Of a stretch of DNA of 64,000 nucleotides, positions 41,311 through 49,759 are shown in pieces; the first letter of the stretch is position 1, and every line of letters starts with the position of its first letter. Origin of the DNA: NCED01 sp035493955 (GTDB taxonomy: Bacteria > Pseudomonadota > Alphaproteobacteria > Caulobacterales > Caulobacteraceae); the NCBI GenBank assembly GCA_035493955.1, contig DATJHI010000013.1, positions 124,001-188,000 on the forward strand, given 5' to 3'. The notes under the pieces are model-generated. The model was not told the DNA's origin. It did not search any database and saw only the letters and a program-made list of their open reading frames with translations. A program made the position numbers and the translations under genes.

Positions 41311-41990
41311 TTCGCCGGGGCCGGAGCGGTCTGGCTGTCGACGGAGGTGGTCTGGGTCGTGGTCGAGGTGGTCGAGGCGCCGCCGACGTTGAAGTTGACC
41401 ACAGGAGCGGTCTGGGACGCGGCGCTGGCGGTGAACGGCTGTACCGGCTTGGCCGACCGATAGACCGTGGCCGCCCAGATCGCTCCAGGGAAGGTGCGAA
41501 TCTCGGTGTTGTACAGGCGGACCGCCTCATTGTAGTCGCGGCGCGCCACCGAGATGCGGTTCTCGGTCCCCTCGAGCTGGGACTGCAGGGCCAGGAAATT
41601 CTGATTCGACTTCAGGTCGGGGTAGTTCTCGGTGATCGCCAAAAGCCGGCCCAGCACCCCCGAAAGCTGGTCCTGGGCGGCCTGGTATTTCTGGAAAGCG
41701 GCCGGATCCGTCAGGGTCGAGGCGTCGACCTTGACCTGGGTGGCCGAAGCCCGCGCCTGGGTCACCTGGGTCAGCACGTCCTTCTCCTGCTTGGCGTAAC
41801 CCTGGACAGTGGCGACCAGGTTGGGGACCAGGTCCGACCGGCGCTGGTATTGGTTCTGCACCTCGCCCCAGGCGGCCTTCACCGATTCGTCGCGGGTCGG
41901 GATGGTGTTGATCCCGCAGGCCGACAGGGCCAGCGGAAGCGCCAGCAGCATCAGGGGGCGCAGCCAGCGCCGGATCGTCGAGAGGTTCAC
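41307..41990 (-). CDS. lemA: LemA family lipoprotein
   Basis: A 227-residue protein with a lipoprotein signal peptide (LMLLALPLALSAC lipobox). The LemA coiled body follows: NQYQRRSDLVPNLVATVQGYAKQEKDVLTQVTQARA, the LLAITENYPDLKSNQNFLALQSQLEGTENRI motif and RRDYNEAVRLYNTEIRTFPG. Start is the GTG behind AGGAG. It overlaps the YgcG-like gene by four bases. LemA proteins are envelope-associated; the molecular role is unknown. Confidence 0.92.
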   Translation of the reverse strand: MNLSTIRRWLRPLMLLALPLALSACGINTIPTRDESVKAAWGEVQNQYQRRSDLVPNLVATVQGYAKQEKDVLTQVTQARASATQVKVDASTLTDPAAFQKYQAAQDQLSGVLGRLLAITENYPDLKSNQNFLALQSQLEGTENRISVARRDYNEAVRLYNTEIRTFPGAIWAATVYRSAKPVQPFTASAASQTAPVVNFNVGGASTTSTTTQTTSVDSQTAPAPAK

Positions 41991-42031
41991 GGGGAGCTCC
42001 TGGTCGCGAATCGGAAGGATGGGGCGGAAAA

Positions 42032-42790
42032 TCATCGGAACGCGTCCTTGGCCGCGCGCACGGCGGCGAAGGCCTCATGGTCGGGCGCCCCCGCGAGACC
42101 GAGCCGGCCAGCCAGCTTGGGGGCCCGCAGGAACGGGTTGGTGGCCTTCTCCGCTCCGATGGTCGTCGGCACGGTCCACTCGCCGCGTTCACGGGCTTGG
42201 AACACAGCCTGCGCCCGGGCGGCGACCGCCGGATCGTCATCGACCGACAGAGCGAAGCGGGCATTGGAAGCGGTGTATTCGTGGGCGCAATAGACCCGGG
42301 TGTCGTCGGGCAGGGCCGCCAGCTTGGACAGACTGCCCCACATCATCGCCGGATCGCCTTCGAACATCCGCCCGCAGCCCAGGGCGAACAGGGTGTCGCC
42401 CACGAAAGCCGCCCTGTCGGCGGCGCTGTAATAGGCGATATGGCCCAAGGTATGGCCGCCGGTCCCGATCACGGTGAAGCGGCTTTCGCCTAGGACGGCC
42501 ACGTCGCCCTCCGCCACCTCGCGGTCGAGGGGCGCGATGCGGCGCACCTCCGCCGGGCCGACGATCTGCGCCCCCGTGGCGGCCTTCACCGCCTCGTTGC
42601 CGCCGGCATGGTCCGGGTGCCAGTGGGTGTTGAGGATCATGGCCAGCCGCCAGCCCGTCTTCTCCAGCTCGCCCAGGACCGCGTCGGCGTCCGGGGTGTC
42701 GATGGCGGCCGCCAAGCCCGTGGCGCGGTCGCGGACCAGGAAGCCATAGTTGTCCGAGAGGCAGGCGAATTGATGGATGTCGATGGGCAT
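42032..42790 (-). CDS. gloB: hydroxyacylglutathione hydrolase (glyoxalase II)
   Basis: A 252-residue metallo-beta-lactamase fold enzyme with the THxHxDH metal motif NTHWHPDHAGG (His56, His58, Asp60, His61), the second His in GGHTLGH and the Asp in FVGDTLFALGCGRMFEG. It hydrolyses S-lactoylglutathione in methylglyoxal detoxification. GCGRxFEG is the GloB signature. It diverges from a methyltransferase gene 63 bp away, as is common in this group. Confidence 0.94.
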   Translation of the reverse strand: MPIDIHQFACLSDNYGFLVRDRATGLAAAIDTPDADAVLGELEKTGWRLAMILNTHWHPDHAGGNEAVKAATGAQIVGPAEVRRIAPLDREVAEGDVAVLGESRFTVIGTGGHTLGHIAYYSAADRAAFVGDTLFALGCGRMFEGDPAMMWGSLSKLAALPDDTRVYCAHEYTASNARFALSVDDDPAVAARAQAVFQARERGEWTVPTTIGAEKATNPFLRAPKLAGRLGLAGAPDHEAFAAVRAAKDAFR

Positions 42791-42853
42791 ATGGTTGGCG
42801 CCTTGGCTTGCTCATCACCTATATTCCCGAAGGCGGCCGCCGGGCGAGGATTG

Positions 42854-43585
42854 ATGCATCGGGACGTGTTGAACCTCAGGGCGTTCTACGCCACGTCGCT
42901 CGGCGCCGCCGTGCGCGATCTGGTGGCCCGCAAGATCGTGGAGGCCTGGGACGAGGCGCGCGGGCTGGACGTGCTCGGCCTTGGTTACGCCACGCCCTAT
43001 CTGACTCCGTTCCTGGCGAGCGCCCGCCGCGCCGTCGCCGCCATGCCTGGGGCCCAGGGGGTGGAGCCGTGGCCGGCGACCGCGCCCAACCTCGCCTGCC
43101 TGGGCGACGAGTCCGCCCTGCCCTTCCCCAACGCCCTGTTCGACCGCGTGTTGGTCATCCACGGGCTGGAGGAGGCCGAGGACCCGACCGCCTATATGGC
43201 GGAGGTCCGCCGGGTGATGAGCCCGGCCGGACGGGTGATCGTGGCCGCCGCCTCGCGGCGCGGCTTCTGGGCGGGATCCGAGGCCACGCCTTTCGGCTAC
43301 GGTCGCCCGTTCACCCGCGCCCAGCTGGAGGAAACCGTCGTGGACGCCGGCTTGGAGCCCACGGCCTGGTCCCGGGCGCTCTATGTCCCTCCGGCTCCCA
43401 TCCTGGCCCGGTATGCCGAGGCTTTCGAACAGGTTGGATCCCGGGTTTTCGCTCCCATATCAGGGTTGATCCTGTTGGAGGCGGTCAAGCAGACCTATGC
43501 CGTCAAGCCGATCGGCGTCCGGGCTCCGGCCCTGGCTCCCCGTCGCCTTCGGCCTCAAGCCGCCACTGTGGCGCGCAGACCCTAG
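42854..43585 (+). CDS. SAM-dependent methyltransferase (UbiE-like class)
   Basis: A 243-residue class I methyltransferase: DVLGLGYATPYLTPFL is a variant glycine loop, LALPFPNALFDRVLVIHGLE the acceptor-strand region and VRRVMSPAGRVIVAAASRRGFW a post-III motif. The divergent neighbour is gloB and the next gene encodes PII. Substrate unknown. A longer frame upstream is possible but overlaps gloB. Confidence 0.82.
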   Translation: MHRDVLNLRAFYATSLGAAVRDLVARKIVEAWDEARGLDVLGLGYATPYLTPFLASARRAVAAMPGAQGVEPWPATAPNLACLGDESALPFPNALFDRVLVIHGLEEAEDPTAYMAEVRRVMSPAGRVIVAAASRRGFWAGSEATPFGYGRPFTRAQLEETVVDAGLEPTAWSRALYVPPAPILARYAEAFEQVGSRVFAPISGLILLEAVKQTYAVKPIGVRAPALAPRRLRPQAATVARRP

Positions 43586-43656
43586 AAGACATGCTAAAAG
43601 TTCGTCATACAGCCGAGCTCGGCACGCCCATCGGGCGCCGGAAGAGAGCGTAAGCG

Positions 43657-44001
43657 ATGAAGCTGATCACCGCCGTCATCAAGCCGAGCCGCCTGGACGC
43701 CGTTCTCGACGCCGTGACCGAGGCGGGCGCTTCAGGCCTCACCGTCACCGAGGTGCGCGGTTACGGCCGCCAGAAGGGCAAGACCGAGGTCTATCGCGGG
43801 GCCGAATACGCCGTGCGCCTGTTGCCGAAGGTCAAGCTGGAGATCGCCGCCCCGTCCGACATCGTCGACGCCGTTATCGAGGCCATCGCCACCGCCGCCA
43901 ACACCGGCAAGATCGGCGACGGCAAGGTGTTTGTGGTCGATCTGGAATCCGCCCTGCGCATCCGCACCGGCGAACGCGACGCCGCCGCCATCGCCGGCTG
44001 A
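43657..44001 (+). CDS. PII nitrogen regulatory protein
   Basis: A 114-residue PII signal protein. The T-loop holds the uridylylation Tyr51 in RGAEY, the ATP site is in GKIGDGKVFVVDLE, and RIRTGERDAAAI ends the chain. The segment after Tyr51 reads AVRLLPK where the usual form has an Asp and a Phe (VDFLPK), so Arg54 and Leu55 are unusual. It lies apart from amtB, glnA and glnD, so it is a standalone PII; what it regulates is open. Confidence 0.92.
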   Translation: MKLITAVIKPSRLDAVLDAVTEAGASGLTVTEVRGYGRQKGKTEVYRGAEYAVRLLPKVKLEIAAPSDIVDAVIEAIATAANTGKIGDGKVFVVDLESALRIRTGERDAAAIAG

Positions 44002-44006
44002 GCCCC

Positions 44007-44669
44007 CTAACCGAAAAGATCCGCCTTTTCGGCTCCCGCCTCGACGCGCGGGGCCCCGTTGCGACTGAGCAGGAACAGAGCCGATTCCGCACGCCAGTTC
44101 TCCAGCGCGCCCAGCGGGTTCATCGCCCGCGCCGGCCGGCCGGTGGTCAGAGCCGCGGCCGACTCGATCCTGAGGTCCAGATCCGCACAAAGGGCGGTGA
44201 AGTCGCGGAGCGTGCACAGATGGATATTGGGCGTCGACCACCAGGGGTCGTGCAGCACCGCCGTCTCCGGCATCCGCCCAGTGGCAAGCAGCGCCAGCCT
44301 TACCCGCCAGTGCCCGAAGTTGGGGAAGGAGACGATGGCGCGGTCGGCCAGGCGCAGCAGATTGGCCAGCACGGTCCTCGGCTCGCGCACCGCCTGCAGG
44401 GTCTGGGACAGGATGGCGTAGTCGAAGGCCTTGACGGGAAATTCGGCCAGGTCGCGGTCGGCGTCGCCCTGCATCACCGTCAGGCCTCGCGTCAGGCAGG
44501 CGGAGACCCCGGCAGCGCTGATCTCGATCCCGCGCCCGTCCACGCTCTTCTCGCTTTCGAGCAGGGCCAGGAGGTCGCCCTCGCCGCAGCCGACGTCGAG
44601 CACCCGCGCGCCCGGGCGCACCAGGCGCAGGATCTCGCGGAAGTCCTCGCGGTGGTCGGCCGGCCTCAC
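44007..44669 (-). CDS. metW: methionine biosynthesis protein MetW
   Basis: A 220-residue methyltransferase-fold protein: RVLDVGCGEGDLLALLESEKSVDGRGIEIS is motif I to II, and VISFPNFGHWRVRLALLATGRMPET is the MetW signature. MetW works with MetX to make an efficient homoserine acylation step in methionine synthesis. It starts at GTG overlapping the metX TGA (GTGA), so the two are translationally coupled. Confidence 0.93.
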   Translation of the reverse strand: MRPADHREDFREILRLVRPGARVLDVGCGEGDLLALLESEKSVDGRGIEISAAGVSACLTRGLTVMQGDADRDLAEFPVKAFDYAILSQTLQAVREPRTVLANLLRLADRAIVSFPNFGHWRVRLALLATGRMPETAVLHDPWWSTPNIHLCTLRDFTALCADLDLRIESAAALTTGRPARAMNPLGALENWRAESALFLLSRNGAPRVEAGAEKADLFG

Positions 44670-45817
44670 GGCAATCCCCGCGCGGCGCCGGTGGCGCCCA
44701 TGAAGCCCTGCAGGGCCGCGTACATCACCGGCTCGTCCAGCATGAAGGCGTCGTGCCCCTTGTCGCTCTCGATTTCGACAAAGCTCGCCTTGGCTCCGGC
44801 GGCGTTCAGGGCGCGCACGATGATTCGGCTCTCAGATGTCGGATAGAGCCAGTCCGAGGTGAAGGACATCACGAAGAACGGAGTCGAGGCGAGGCCGCGG
44901 AAGGCCTGGGCCAACACCCCGCCGCTGGGGGCGGCCAGGTCGAAATAGTCCATCGCCCGGGTGATGTAGAGATAGGAGTTGGCGTCGAACCGGTCGACGA
45001 AGCTCGATCCCTGGTGGCGCAGGTAGCTCTCCACCTGGAAGTCGGCGTCGAACCCCCACGACAGCCCGTCGCGCTGCAGTTCGCGGCCGAACTTGCGCTG
45101 GAGCGCCGCCTCCGAAAGATAGGTGATGTGCGCAGCCATCCGCGCCACGGCGAGCCCCTTCTGCGGACGCGCGCCCTGGCGGGTATAGTCGCCGCCCCGC
45201 CAGTCCGGATCGGCCATGATCGCCTGACGCCCGACCTCGTGGAAGGCGATGTTCTGAGCGGAGTGGCGCGCCGTCGCGGCGATGCAGACCGCGGAGAAGA
45301 CCCGCTCGGGATAGTCGGCCGCCCACTGCAGCACCTGCATCCCCCCCATCGAGCCCCCGATCACGCAGAACAGGCTCTCGATCCCCAGCGCCTCGATCAG
45401 CATGGTCTGGGCCCGGACCATGTCGGCGATGGTGATGACCGGAAAGGTCAGGCCGAACGGCTGGCCGGTCTGCGGATTGATCGACGATGGCCCGGTCGAC
45501 CCCATGCAGCCCCCCAGCACGTTGGCGCAGACGATGAAATGGCGCTCGGGGTCTAGGGGACGGCCCGGCCCGATCACCCGGTCCCACCATCCTGGCTTGC
45601 CGGTCACCGGATGGGTCGAGGCCACGTGCTGATCCCCGGTCAGGGCATGGCAGACCAGCACCGCATTGGAGCGGGTCGCATTCAGACGGCCATAGGTCTG
45701 GAAGGCGATTTCGACGCCGTCGAGCCGCGCGCCGGAATCCAGCCGCAACGGCCGCTCCAGCCGCATCAGGCCGCTCGCCGAGGCGATTCCCTCCGACTGA
45801 TCCAGGGTCAGACTCAT
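44666..45817 (-). CDS. metX: homoserine O-acetyltransferase (MetX)
   Basis: A 383-residue alpha/beta-hydrolase fold enzyme that acylates homoserine. The nucleophile Ser sits in VIGGSMGGMQ, with further motifs in NVLGGCMGSTGPSS and the C-terminal SDWLYP and KGHDAFML that hold the Asp and His. The ATG used has no evident ribosome-binding site. It is the first gene after a 456-bp gap that contains a promoter, hairpins and a strong terminator on the same strand. Confidence 0.94.
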   Translation of the reverse strand: MSLTLDQSEGIASASGLMRLERPLRLDSGARLDGVEIAFQTYGRLNATRSNAVLVCHALTGDQHVASTHPVTGKPGWWDRVIGPGRPLDPERHFIVCANVLGGCMGSTGPSSINPQTGQPFGLTFPVITIADMVRAQTMLIEALGIESLFCVIGGSMGGMQVLQWAADYPERVFSAVCIAATARHSAQNIAFHEVGRQAIMADPDWRGGDYTRQGARPQKGLAVARMAAHITYLSEAALQRKFGRELQRDGLSWGFDADFQVESYLRHQGSSFVDRFDANSYLYITRAMDYFDLAAPSGGVLAQAFRGLASTPFFVMSFTSDWLYPTSESRIIVRALNAAGAKASFVEIESDKGHDAFMLDEPVMYAALQGFMGATGAARGLP

Positions 45818-45881
45818 GCTGGGCTTGGAGCGCGGTGCGAAGGTCGTGTCAATGTCGCGGCCTCGCGTCAGGGTCGCGAGC

Positions 45882-45911
45882 AAAAAAAAGGCCGCGCCCG
45901 AAAGCGCGGCC
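45882..45911 (-). terminator. rho-independent terminator before metX
   Basis: On the minus strand GGCCGCGC and GCGCGGCC form a perfect 8-bp stem around six bases and are followed by eight U, a textbook intrinsic terminator. It lies about 65 bp before the metX start and ends the candidate small RNA. It is too far from xerD (over 360 bp) to be that gene's simplest terminator. Confidence 0.88.
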
Positions 45912-45965
45912 AGTTCATAGGGAGGAAACGCCCAGGAAGGGCAGCGGCGTCAGCGACGCCGCACA
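45882..45965 (-). ncRNA. candidate small RNA or metX leader attenuator
   Basis: On the minus strand the predicted RNA of about 83 bases begins just downstream of a promoter and folds as three stems. They are GCGGCGUC/GACGCCGC with a 3-base loop (45944-45962), GCCC/GGGC with a 5-base loop (45930-45942), and the terminator stem with eight U. Between the last two lies unpaired CCUCCC (complement of 45920-45925), able to pair with Shine-Dalgarno sequences. It could act in trans, or regulate metX by termination. No known riboswitch motif was recognised. Confidence 0.6.
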
Positions 45966-45970
45966 CCGTC

Positions 45971-45999
45971 TATATACGCTGCGACGCAAAACCGGGCAA
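45971..45999 (-). promoter_or_regulatory. sigma-70-type promoter of the candidate small RNA
   Basis: On the minus strand TTGCCC (45994-45999) and TATATA (45971-45976) are separated by exactly 17 bp. The predicted start is about six bases beyond, at the head of the first stem. It is the best promoter match seen in the metX-xerD gap. Confidence 0.55.
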
Positions 46000-46273
46000 G
46001 CCGAAGTTGAGGCCTTTCGTCTAAAATTTTTCTATCGGCGGTAAAGAGCTTTTCTCTACAAGGACTTGCGGGAGGAGGCCGTGGCGGCGCCCTTATGCTG
46101 CACCGCAACGAAAACTCTCCCCGCTCCTGAAACTAAGGGCAGGCGCCATTAAGGCTGGGAGAACAGGTTGGCCTTGGAGACGGTGCGCCTGACAAGCTGC
46201 GGCCCGTTCAGTCCGACGCCGGAGCCCGCAGATGTCGCCCCGCAGGGCCAGATCCAAGGTCAGCGCGGCGACT
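46000..46273. other. intergenic region between the small RNA promoter and xerD
   Basis: No credible gene is seen. The part nearest the promoter is AT-rich (runs of A and T, plus an AGAGcttttCTCT dyad), followed by GC-rich DNA with G-rich and C-rich stretches and no clear terminator. It may hold the 3' end of the xerD transcript and upstream elements of the small-RNA promoter. Confidence 0.5.
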
Positions 46274-47191
46274 TTATGGCCGCCCCTTGCCCAGAGGGTG
46301 GGCGCGCAACACGGTTTCGCGCAGTCGGGTCTCGGCCACGTGGGTATAGATCTGGGTCGTGGCGATGTCGGCGTGGCCGAGCAGGGTCTGGACCGCCCTC
46401 AGGTCCGCCCCGCCTTCCAGCAGGTGAGTCGCGAAGGCATGGCGCAGGACGTGCGGGCTCACCCGGGCCGGGTCGATCCCGGCGTCGGCGGCCGCCTCGT
46501 CCAGCATCTGAGCCAGTCGTCGGGGCGTGAGTCGCCCCTTCTCGCCGCGGGGGGACGGGAACAGCCAGGGACTTTCCTTCACACCTGGAGGCAGGAAGTT
46601 GCGCCGGGCCTCGAGATAGAGCCTCACCGCCGCGCGGGCGGCGCCGTTAAGGGGGGCGAGCCGGGTCTTGTCGCCCTTTCCCCTCACCATGACGAAGGCC
46701 GGATCGCGCGCCACCGCCGCCAGCGGCAGGGAGAGGAGTTCGGAGACCCGCAGTCCCGAAGCGTAAAGAAGCTCGACCATACAGGCCAGGCGCAGGCCGG
46801 CGGCCCCATCCTTCTCTCCCGCAGCGGCGATCAAGCGATCGACCTCGTCGCGTGACAGGATCTTGGGCAGGGCCTGCCCCTTACGCGGGGCCTCCACACG
46901 TCGGGCCGGATCGTCGGGTCGCCACGCCTCGTCGACCGCGAACCGGTAGAATTGACGGAGCGAGGCCCGCCGTCGCGCCGCCGTCGCCGGCGAAAGCCCC
47001 CGCTGGCTCAGGTCGGCGAAATAGGCTTCCACCTCCGCGGCCTGGGCCCGCATCAGATCACCTCCCCGACTCGCCAAAAAGGCTTCGGCGTCGGCCAGAT
47101 CCTTGCCATAGGCGGTCAAGGTGTTGCGCGCGGCGGCGCGCTCCACCGACATCATTTCCAGAAAGGCTTCGATCTGGTTCGCCGCGCTCAT
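46274..47191 (-). CDS. xerD: tyrosine recombinase XerD
   Basis: A 305-residue site-specific recombinase that resolves chromosome dimers at dif with XerC. The N-terminal SAM-like domain covers the first 100 residues. The catalytic set is R in YASGLRVSELLSL, H/R in SPHVLRHAFATHLLE, His in LLGHADIATTQ and the nucleophile Tyr in IYTHVAE. The family usually has about 300 residues, as here. It is read towards metX but separated by 456 bp. Confidence 0.92.
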   Translation of the reverse strand: MSAANQIEAFLEMMSVERAAARNTLTAYGKDLADAEAFLASRGGDLMRAQAAEVEAYFADLSQRGLSPATAARRRASLRQFYRFAVDEAWRPDDPARRVEAPRKGQALPKILSRDEVDRLIAAAGEKDGAAGLRLACMVELLYASGLRVSELLSLPLAAVARDPAFVMVRGKGDKTRLAPLNGAARAAVRLYLEARRNFLPPGVKESPWLFPSPRGEKGRLTPRRLAQMLDEAAADAGIDPARVSPHVLRHAFATHLLEGGADLRAVQTLLGHADIATTQIYTHVAETRLRETVLRAHPLGKGRP

Positions 47192-47249
47192 GGGGCGACC
47201 CTGGGCGCAAGGGGTTTCCCGTCCGTTGAGATCACCGAACCGCCGCCGC

Positions 47250-47924
47250 CTAGCCGAACAGGCTCGCGGTCAGATTGATCGAAAGCGCCAGGACGATGGT
47301 GTTGAAGGCGAAGGACAGCACCGAATGGACCGTTCCTGTCCGGCGCTGGGCCTTGGAAGTGAAGGTCACGTCGGCGGTCTGGCCGGCCACCCCGATCACC
47401 AGGGCGAAGTGCAGGAAATCCCAATAGTCGGGCTGGGCGTCGCCCGGGAAGCCCAGGCCCGCCCGGATCGAGGCCGGCTCGTCCTCGATCGGCGCATAAT
47501 ACTCATGGGCGTAGTGCAGGGCGAAAATGGTCTGCACGAAACTCCACGACAGCACCACCGTGACGAAGGCCAGGGCGATCCGCAGACCCCCGACCAGGCC
47601 GTGGCTGGCCTTGGCCTGCGACAACTCCACCCCGATGGCCGCCAAGCTGGCCACCGCCGCGAGGATGGACAGCCCCAGGATCATGCCGGCGCCCTCGTCC
47701 TGGGCCTCGGCGCGCGCCTGCATATTGGCCACGCTGCAGTCGCGCATTCCCTCCAACATCACCACCATGAAGGTGGCGCAGGCGATGTCCCAGGATAGGA
47801 TCACCCGGGTGGTCCAGCCCAGGGAATTGGGCACGGCGCAAAGGATGACGATCGAGACCAGGCCGAAGGCCAGGGCGATCAGCAATCCGGGCCGCGCCAC
47901 CAGGGCGGCGGGCAGGAAACTCAT
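47250..47924 (-). CDS. DUF1345 family membrane protein
   Basis: A 224-residue protein with about five to six membrane helices. Helices include ARPGLLIALAFGLVSIVILCAV and VILSWDIACATFMVVML. The HYAHEYYAP loop and the DYWDFLHFALVIGVAGQTADV block are typical of DUF1345. The function is unknown. The start is the ATG giving MSFLPAAL; longer open reading upstream runs over aroK in antisense. Confidence 0.86.
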   Translation of the reverse strand: MSFLPAALVARPGLLIALAFGLVSIVILCAVPNSLGWTTRVILSWDIACATFMVVMLEGMRDCSVANMQARAEAQDEGAGMILGLSILAAVASLAAIGVELSQAKASHGLVGGLRIALAFVTVVLSWSFVQTIFALHYAHEYYAPIEDEPASIRAGLGFPGDAQPDYWDFLHFALVIGVAGQTADVTFTSKAQRRTGTVHSVLSFAFNTIVLALSINLTASLFG

Positions 47925-48014
47925 GGGAATTCGCTCGCTCAAGCCCTCGCCCCCCTCCTCACAGGCCGCGCGCGCCTTGGCGGGGCTTGCGCAGATCGTG
48001 TATCCCGCAAATCC

Positions 48015-48566
48015 ATGAGCCCGGACCCTTCCCTGCGCAAGAAGACCATCGCGCTCGTGGGCCTGATGGGGGTGGGCAAGTCGAGCATCGGGCGGCGTCT
48101 CGCCGCGGCCCTCGACCTGCCTTTCCACGACGCCGACGACGAGATCGAGCGCGCCGCCGGCCGGTCGGTCTCCGACATCTTCGCCGAGCGGGGCGAAGCG
48201 GAGTTCCGCGATGGCGAGCGCAAGGTGATCGCCAGGCTGTTGGATGAGCCGCCCCACGTCCTGGCCACCGGCGGCGGCGCCTTCGTCCATCCACAGACCC
48301 GCGCCCTGATCAAACAGAAGGCCATATCAGTCTGGCTCAAGGCCGACATCGACGTGTTGTTGCGGCGGGTGGCCCGCAAGGACAACCGCCCGCTGCTGAG
48401 GGGGCGCGACCCCCGCCCCGTGCTCGAGGCCCTGGCGCGCGAGCGCCTGCCCGCCTATGCCGAGGCCGACGTCAGCGTCGAAACCGGCGAGACCCCGCAT
48501 CAGGCGGCGGTCGAGGCGGTGCTCCGGGCGCTGAAGAGTCACGTCGATGGAGACCTGCCCGAATGA
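48015..48566 (+). CDS. aroK: shikimate kinase
   Basis: A 183-residue P-loop kinase phosphorylating shikimate. Walker A is GLMGVGKSSIGRRLA (about residues 16-30), followed by the DDEIERAAG motif that binds shikimate, LATGGGAFV and the lid RPLLRGRDP. It overlaps aroB by ATGA; this aroK-aroB pair is the common arrangement and makes the two enzymes together. Confidence 0.95.
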   Translation: MSPDPSLRKKTIALVGLMGVGKSSIGRRLAAALDLPFHDADDEIERAAGRSVSDIFAERGEAEFRDGERKVIARLLDEPPHVLATGGGAFVHPQTRALIKQKAISVWLKADIDVLLRRVARKDNRPLLRGRDPRPVLEALARERLPAYAEADVSVETGETPHQAAVEAVLRALKSHVDGDLPE

Positions 48567-49675
48567 GCCGCTCGATCACCGTAGGCCTGGGCGCCCGCGC
48601 CTACGAAATCGAGATTGGCCCTGGCCTGCTCGATCGGGCCGGGCGGCGGCTTGCCCCTCTCCTCCCCCGCGGCCGCACGGTGGTGGTGACCGACCGCCAC
48701 GTCGCCGACCATCACGGCGAACGTCTCGCCGCCGCCCTGGAGGCGGGCGGGATCGCCGTCGACATGATCGTCCTGGACCCCGGCGAAGGTTCGAAGAGCT
48801 TCGCGGGCCTGGCCGACCTCACTGACCAGCTCCTGGCCCTGGAGCTCGACCGCGGCGACGTGATCACCGCCTTCGGCGGCGGAGTGGTGGGGGACCTGAC
48901 GGGCTTCGCCGCCGCCGTCTACAAGCGCGGAATCGACTTCATCCAGATTCCCACCACCCTGCTGGCCCAGGTGGATTCCTCGGTCGGCGGCAAGACCGCC
49001 ATCGACACGCCCCGCGGCAAGAACCTGGTCGGCGCCTTCCATCAGCCCCGACTGGTGCTGGCCGACCTCGACGTGCTGGCCACCCTGCCGCAGCGGGAGA
49101 TCCACGCCGGCTATGCCGAGATCGTCAAATACGGGCTGCTGGGCGATCTCGGTTTCTTCGAGTGGCTCGAGACCCACGCCGCTTCAGTGACGGCCCTGGA
49201 GGTCGAGGCCCTCGCGCACGCCGTCTCCCGGTCGGTGGAGATGAAGGCCGAGATCGTCGCCGAGGACGAGCGGGAGACCGGCCGCCGCGCCCTGCTCAAC
49301 CTCGGCCACACCTTCGCCCACGCCCTGGAATCGGAAACCGGTTATGGCGAGGCCCTGCTGCACGGCGAGGCCGTCGGCGCCGGCTGCGCCCTGGCTTTCC
49401 GCTTCTCCGCCGCGCTCGGCCTGTGTTCGCCCGCGGAGGCCGACCGGGCTGGCCGCGCCATCGCCGCCGGAGGGCTGCCCACCCGGCTCGACCAGATCGC
49501 CGGCGCGCCCTTCGCCGCCGAACGGCTGATCGTCCACATGACTCAGGACAAGAAGGCCGAGGCCGGCCAGCTCACCTTCGTGCTCGCCCGCGCCATCGGC
49601 GACGCCTTCGTGGCCAAGGGCGTCGACGCGGACGCGGTTCGCGCGTTCCTGATCTCGGAAGGGGCGCTCGCCTAA
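48563..49675 (+). CDS. aroB: 3-dehydroquinate synthase
   Basis: A 370-residue NAD- and metal-dependent enzyme forming dehydroquinate from DAHP. It shows GGGVVGDLTGFAAAVYKRGIDFIQIPTTLLAQVDSS (split here as GGGVVGDLTGF and QIPTTLLAQVDSSVGGK), the metal ligands in GYAEIVKYGLL and NLGHTFAHALE, and HGEAVGAGCALA. Full length. It is coupled to aroK. Confidence 0.96.
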   Translation: MSRSITVGLGARAYEIEIGPGLLDRAGRRLAPLLPRGRTVVVTDRHVADHHGERLAAALEAGGIAVDMIVLDPGEGSKSFAGLADLTDQLLALELDRGDVITAFGGGVVGDLTGFAAAVYKRGIDFIQIPTTLLAQVDSSVGGKTAIDTPRGKNLVGAFHQPRLVLADLDVLATLPQREIHAGYAEIVKYGLLGDLGFFEWLETHAASVTALEVEALAHAVSRSVEMKAEIVAEDERETGRRALLNLGHTFAHALESETGYGEALLHGEAVGAGCALAFRFSAALGLCSPAEADRAGRAIAAGGLPTRLDQIAGAPFAAERLIVHMTQDKKAEAGQLTFVLARAIGDAFVAKGVDADAVRAFLISEGALA

Positions 49676-49759
49676 CCAAACCGTCATCCCACACGGCTCC
49701 CAAGGGGCCGATGGGGACGACCGGTGTTATCGTGGCGTCGCTATCAAGGAGACCGATCC

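Noticed and set aside
45868..45918. Short leader ORF (AUG inside the candidate small RNA reading 16 codons across the terminator)
   Set aside because: It contains no run of methionine codons and no ribosome-binding site, so peptide-type attenuation is unlikely.
45818..46160. SAM-II or other SAM riboswitch before metX
   Set aside because: I looked for the expected pseudoknot elements and did not recognise them; the hairpins fit a small RNA or simple attenuator better.
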